NCBI GenBank assembly: GCA_030834765.1
Contig: JAUQXG010000332.1
Coordinates: forward strand, 1 to 5,811
Origin: Lutispora sp.
GTDB taxonomy: Bacteria; Bacillota; Clostridia; Lutisporales; Lutisporaceae
Length of the DNA: 5,811 bases
Reading direction: 5' to 3'
The notes below the pieces were generated by a model, which saw only the letters and a program-made list of their open reading frames with translations, had not been told where the DNA came from and made no database searches. Below are positions 5,287-5,811 of the stretch, one piece after another. Numbering within the stretch: the stretch's first letter is position 1; the number at the start of each line of letters is the position of its first letter. Position numbers and translations under genes: made by a program.

Positions 5287-5811
5287 ATGAAAAGTATAAG
5301 GGGGATATATAGCTTAATTTCTATGATTGTGATTATGGCTATAATAATAACTGTGAATATTACATATGCTGATGGGGATATCCCAAGCAGCTGGGCAAAG
5401 ACAAAAGTTAACGAGGCCATAGCGGCAAAGCTTGTTCCCGAAAATCTGCAGGGGGAATATAGAATAAGTATTACAAGAGAAGAGTTCAGCGAGCTTGCTG
5501 TAGGATTATATGAAGCTTTAGGCGGACAATATAGTGCAGAACAAGGTGAAAGTCCTTTTCTTGATGCACAGAATACAAAGGTTACAATAGCCAACGAATT
5601 GGGCATTGTTAAGGGAGTGGGTGAAGGCATGTTTGCTCCCGACAGTGCAATAACACGTCAGGAAATAAGTGTGATGCTGTATCGTGCTTTGCAGGCAGCA
5701 AAGCCTAAATATGATTATTCAGTATCAAATGATTATGTTTTTACAGACAATGATGAAATATCAGCATGGGCAAAAAAAGCGGTAGGCTATTTGCATGGCA
5801 TAGAGGTTGTA
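5287..5811 (+). CDS. S-layer homology (SLH) domain surface protein, 3'-truncated by window edge
   Basis: An ATG after a good ribosome binding site opens a frame of 175 codons that runs off the right edge with no stop. Residues 1-28 are a signal peptide (K2, R5, a long Ile/Val/Met core, and TYA before DG). Three SLH modules follow. The first is about 31-76, with SSWA at its start and ITREEF at 62-67. The second is about 90-136, with FLD at 91-93, an LGIVKGVGEGMFAPDSAITR stretch and ITRQE at 122-126. The third starts near 151 (VFTDNDEISAWA) and is cut before its ITR motif. The TR residues are the known site that contacts pyruvylated secondary cell-wall polymer, so the mature protein is probably held non-covalently on the cell wall. 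What the SLH modules anchor lies outside the window; clostridial proteins of this type often carry repeat or enzyme domains next. A promoter with an extended -10 lies about 75 bases upstream. It is transcribed divergently from the SBP-TPR operon. Confidence 0.92.
   Translation, partial: MKSIRGIYSLISMIVIMAIIITVNITYADGDIPSSWAKTKVNEAIAAKLVPENLQGEYRISITREEFSELAVGLYEALGGQYSAEQGESPFLDAQNTKVTIANELGIVKGVGEGMFAPDSAITRQEISVMLYRALQAAKPKYDYSVSNDYVFTDNDEISAWAKKAVGYLHGIEVV

Noticed and set aside
5202..5630. Open frame on the - strand opposite the SLH gene start
   Set aside because: The + strand frame has a promoter, ribosome binding site, signal peptide and SLH motifs. The - strand frame has none of these and crosses the promoter region.

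Overview
The window is AT-rich DNA with strong AGGAGG-type ribosome binding sites, two probable TTG start codons, and exported proteins carrying S-layer homology (SLH), WG-repeat and family-5 solute-binding domains. This fits a Gram-positive anaerobe of the Clostridia. That placement is inferred from gene content and base composition; no marker gene in the window names a species.

Layout. (1) Bases 1-1402, + strand: the 3' part of a gene for a WG-repeat protein with about ten 34-residue units, a Pro/Ala/Ser/Thr linker and a C-terminal bacterial Ig-like domain. It is open to the left edge, so the true start is outside the window. (2) Bases 1403-1747: a gene-free stretch between convergent genes. 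It holds an unusually GC-rich, self-complementary segment (about 1535-1662) with two hairpins whose loops are complementary, which may be a structured RNA or a small non-autonomous element. (3) Bases 4868 down to 1748, - strand: a two-gene operon encoding an OppA-type solute-binding protein without a lipobox, then, after 40 bases, a secreted protein made almost entirely of 13 tetratricopeptide (TPR) repeats. (4) Bases 4869-5286: a divergent intergenic region with a 16-bp perfect inverted repeat, a good promoter for the right-hand gene and a weak one for the operon. (5) Bases 5287-5811, + strand: the 5' part of an SLH-domain surface protein, cut off by the window edge.

How the genes fit together. 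Three of the four genes encode a visible signal peptide, and the fourth (start not seen) has an architecture typical of exported proteins, so the window looks like a cell-surface locus. The solute-binding protein has no permease or ATPase genes beside it here and is coupled instead to a secreted TPR scaffold. That pairing, with the missing lipid anchor, is the most unusual protein-level observation. The GC-rich structured intergenic element is the most unusual non-coding one. I see no complete, clearly new system: each protein belongs to a recognisable family, and any joint function is inference.
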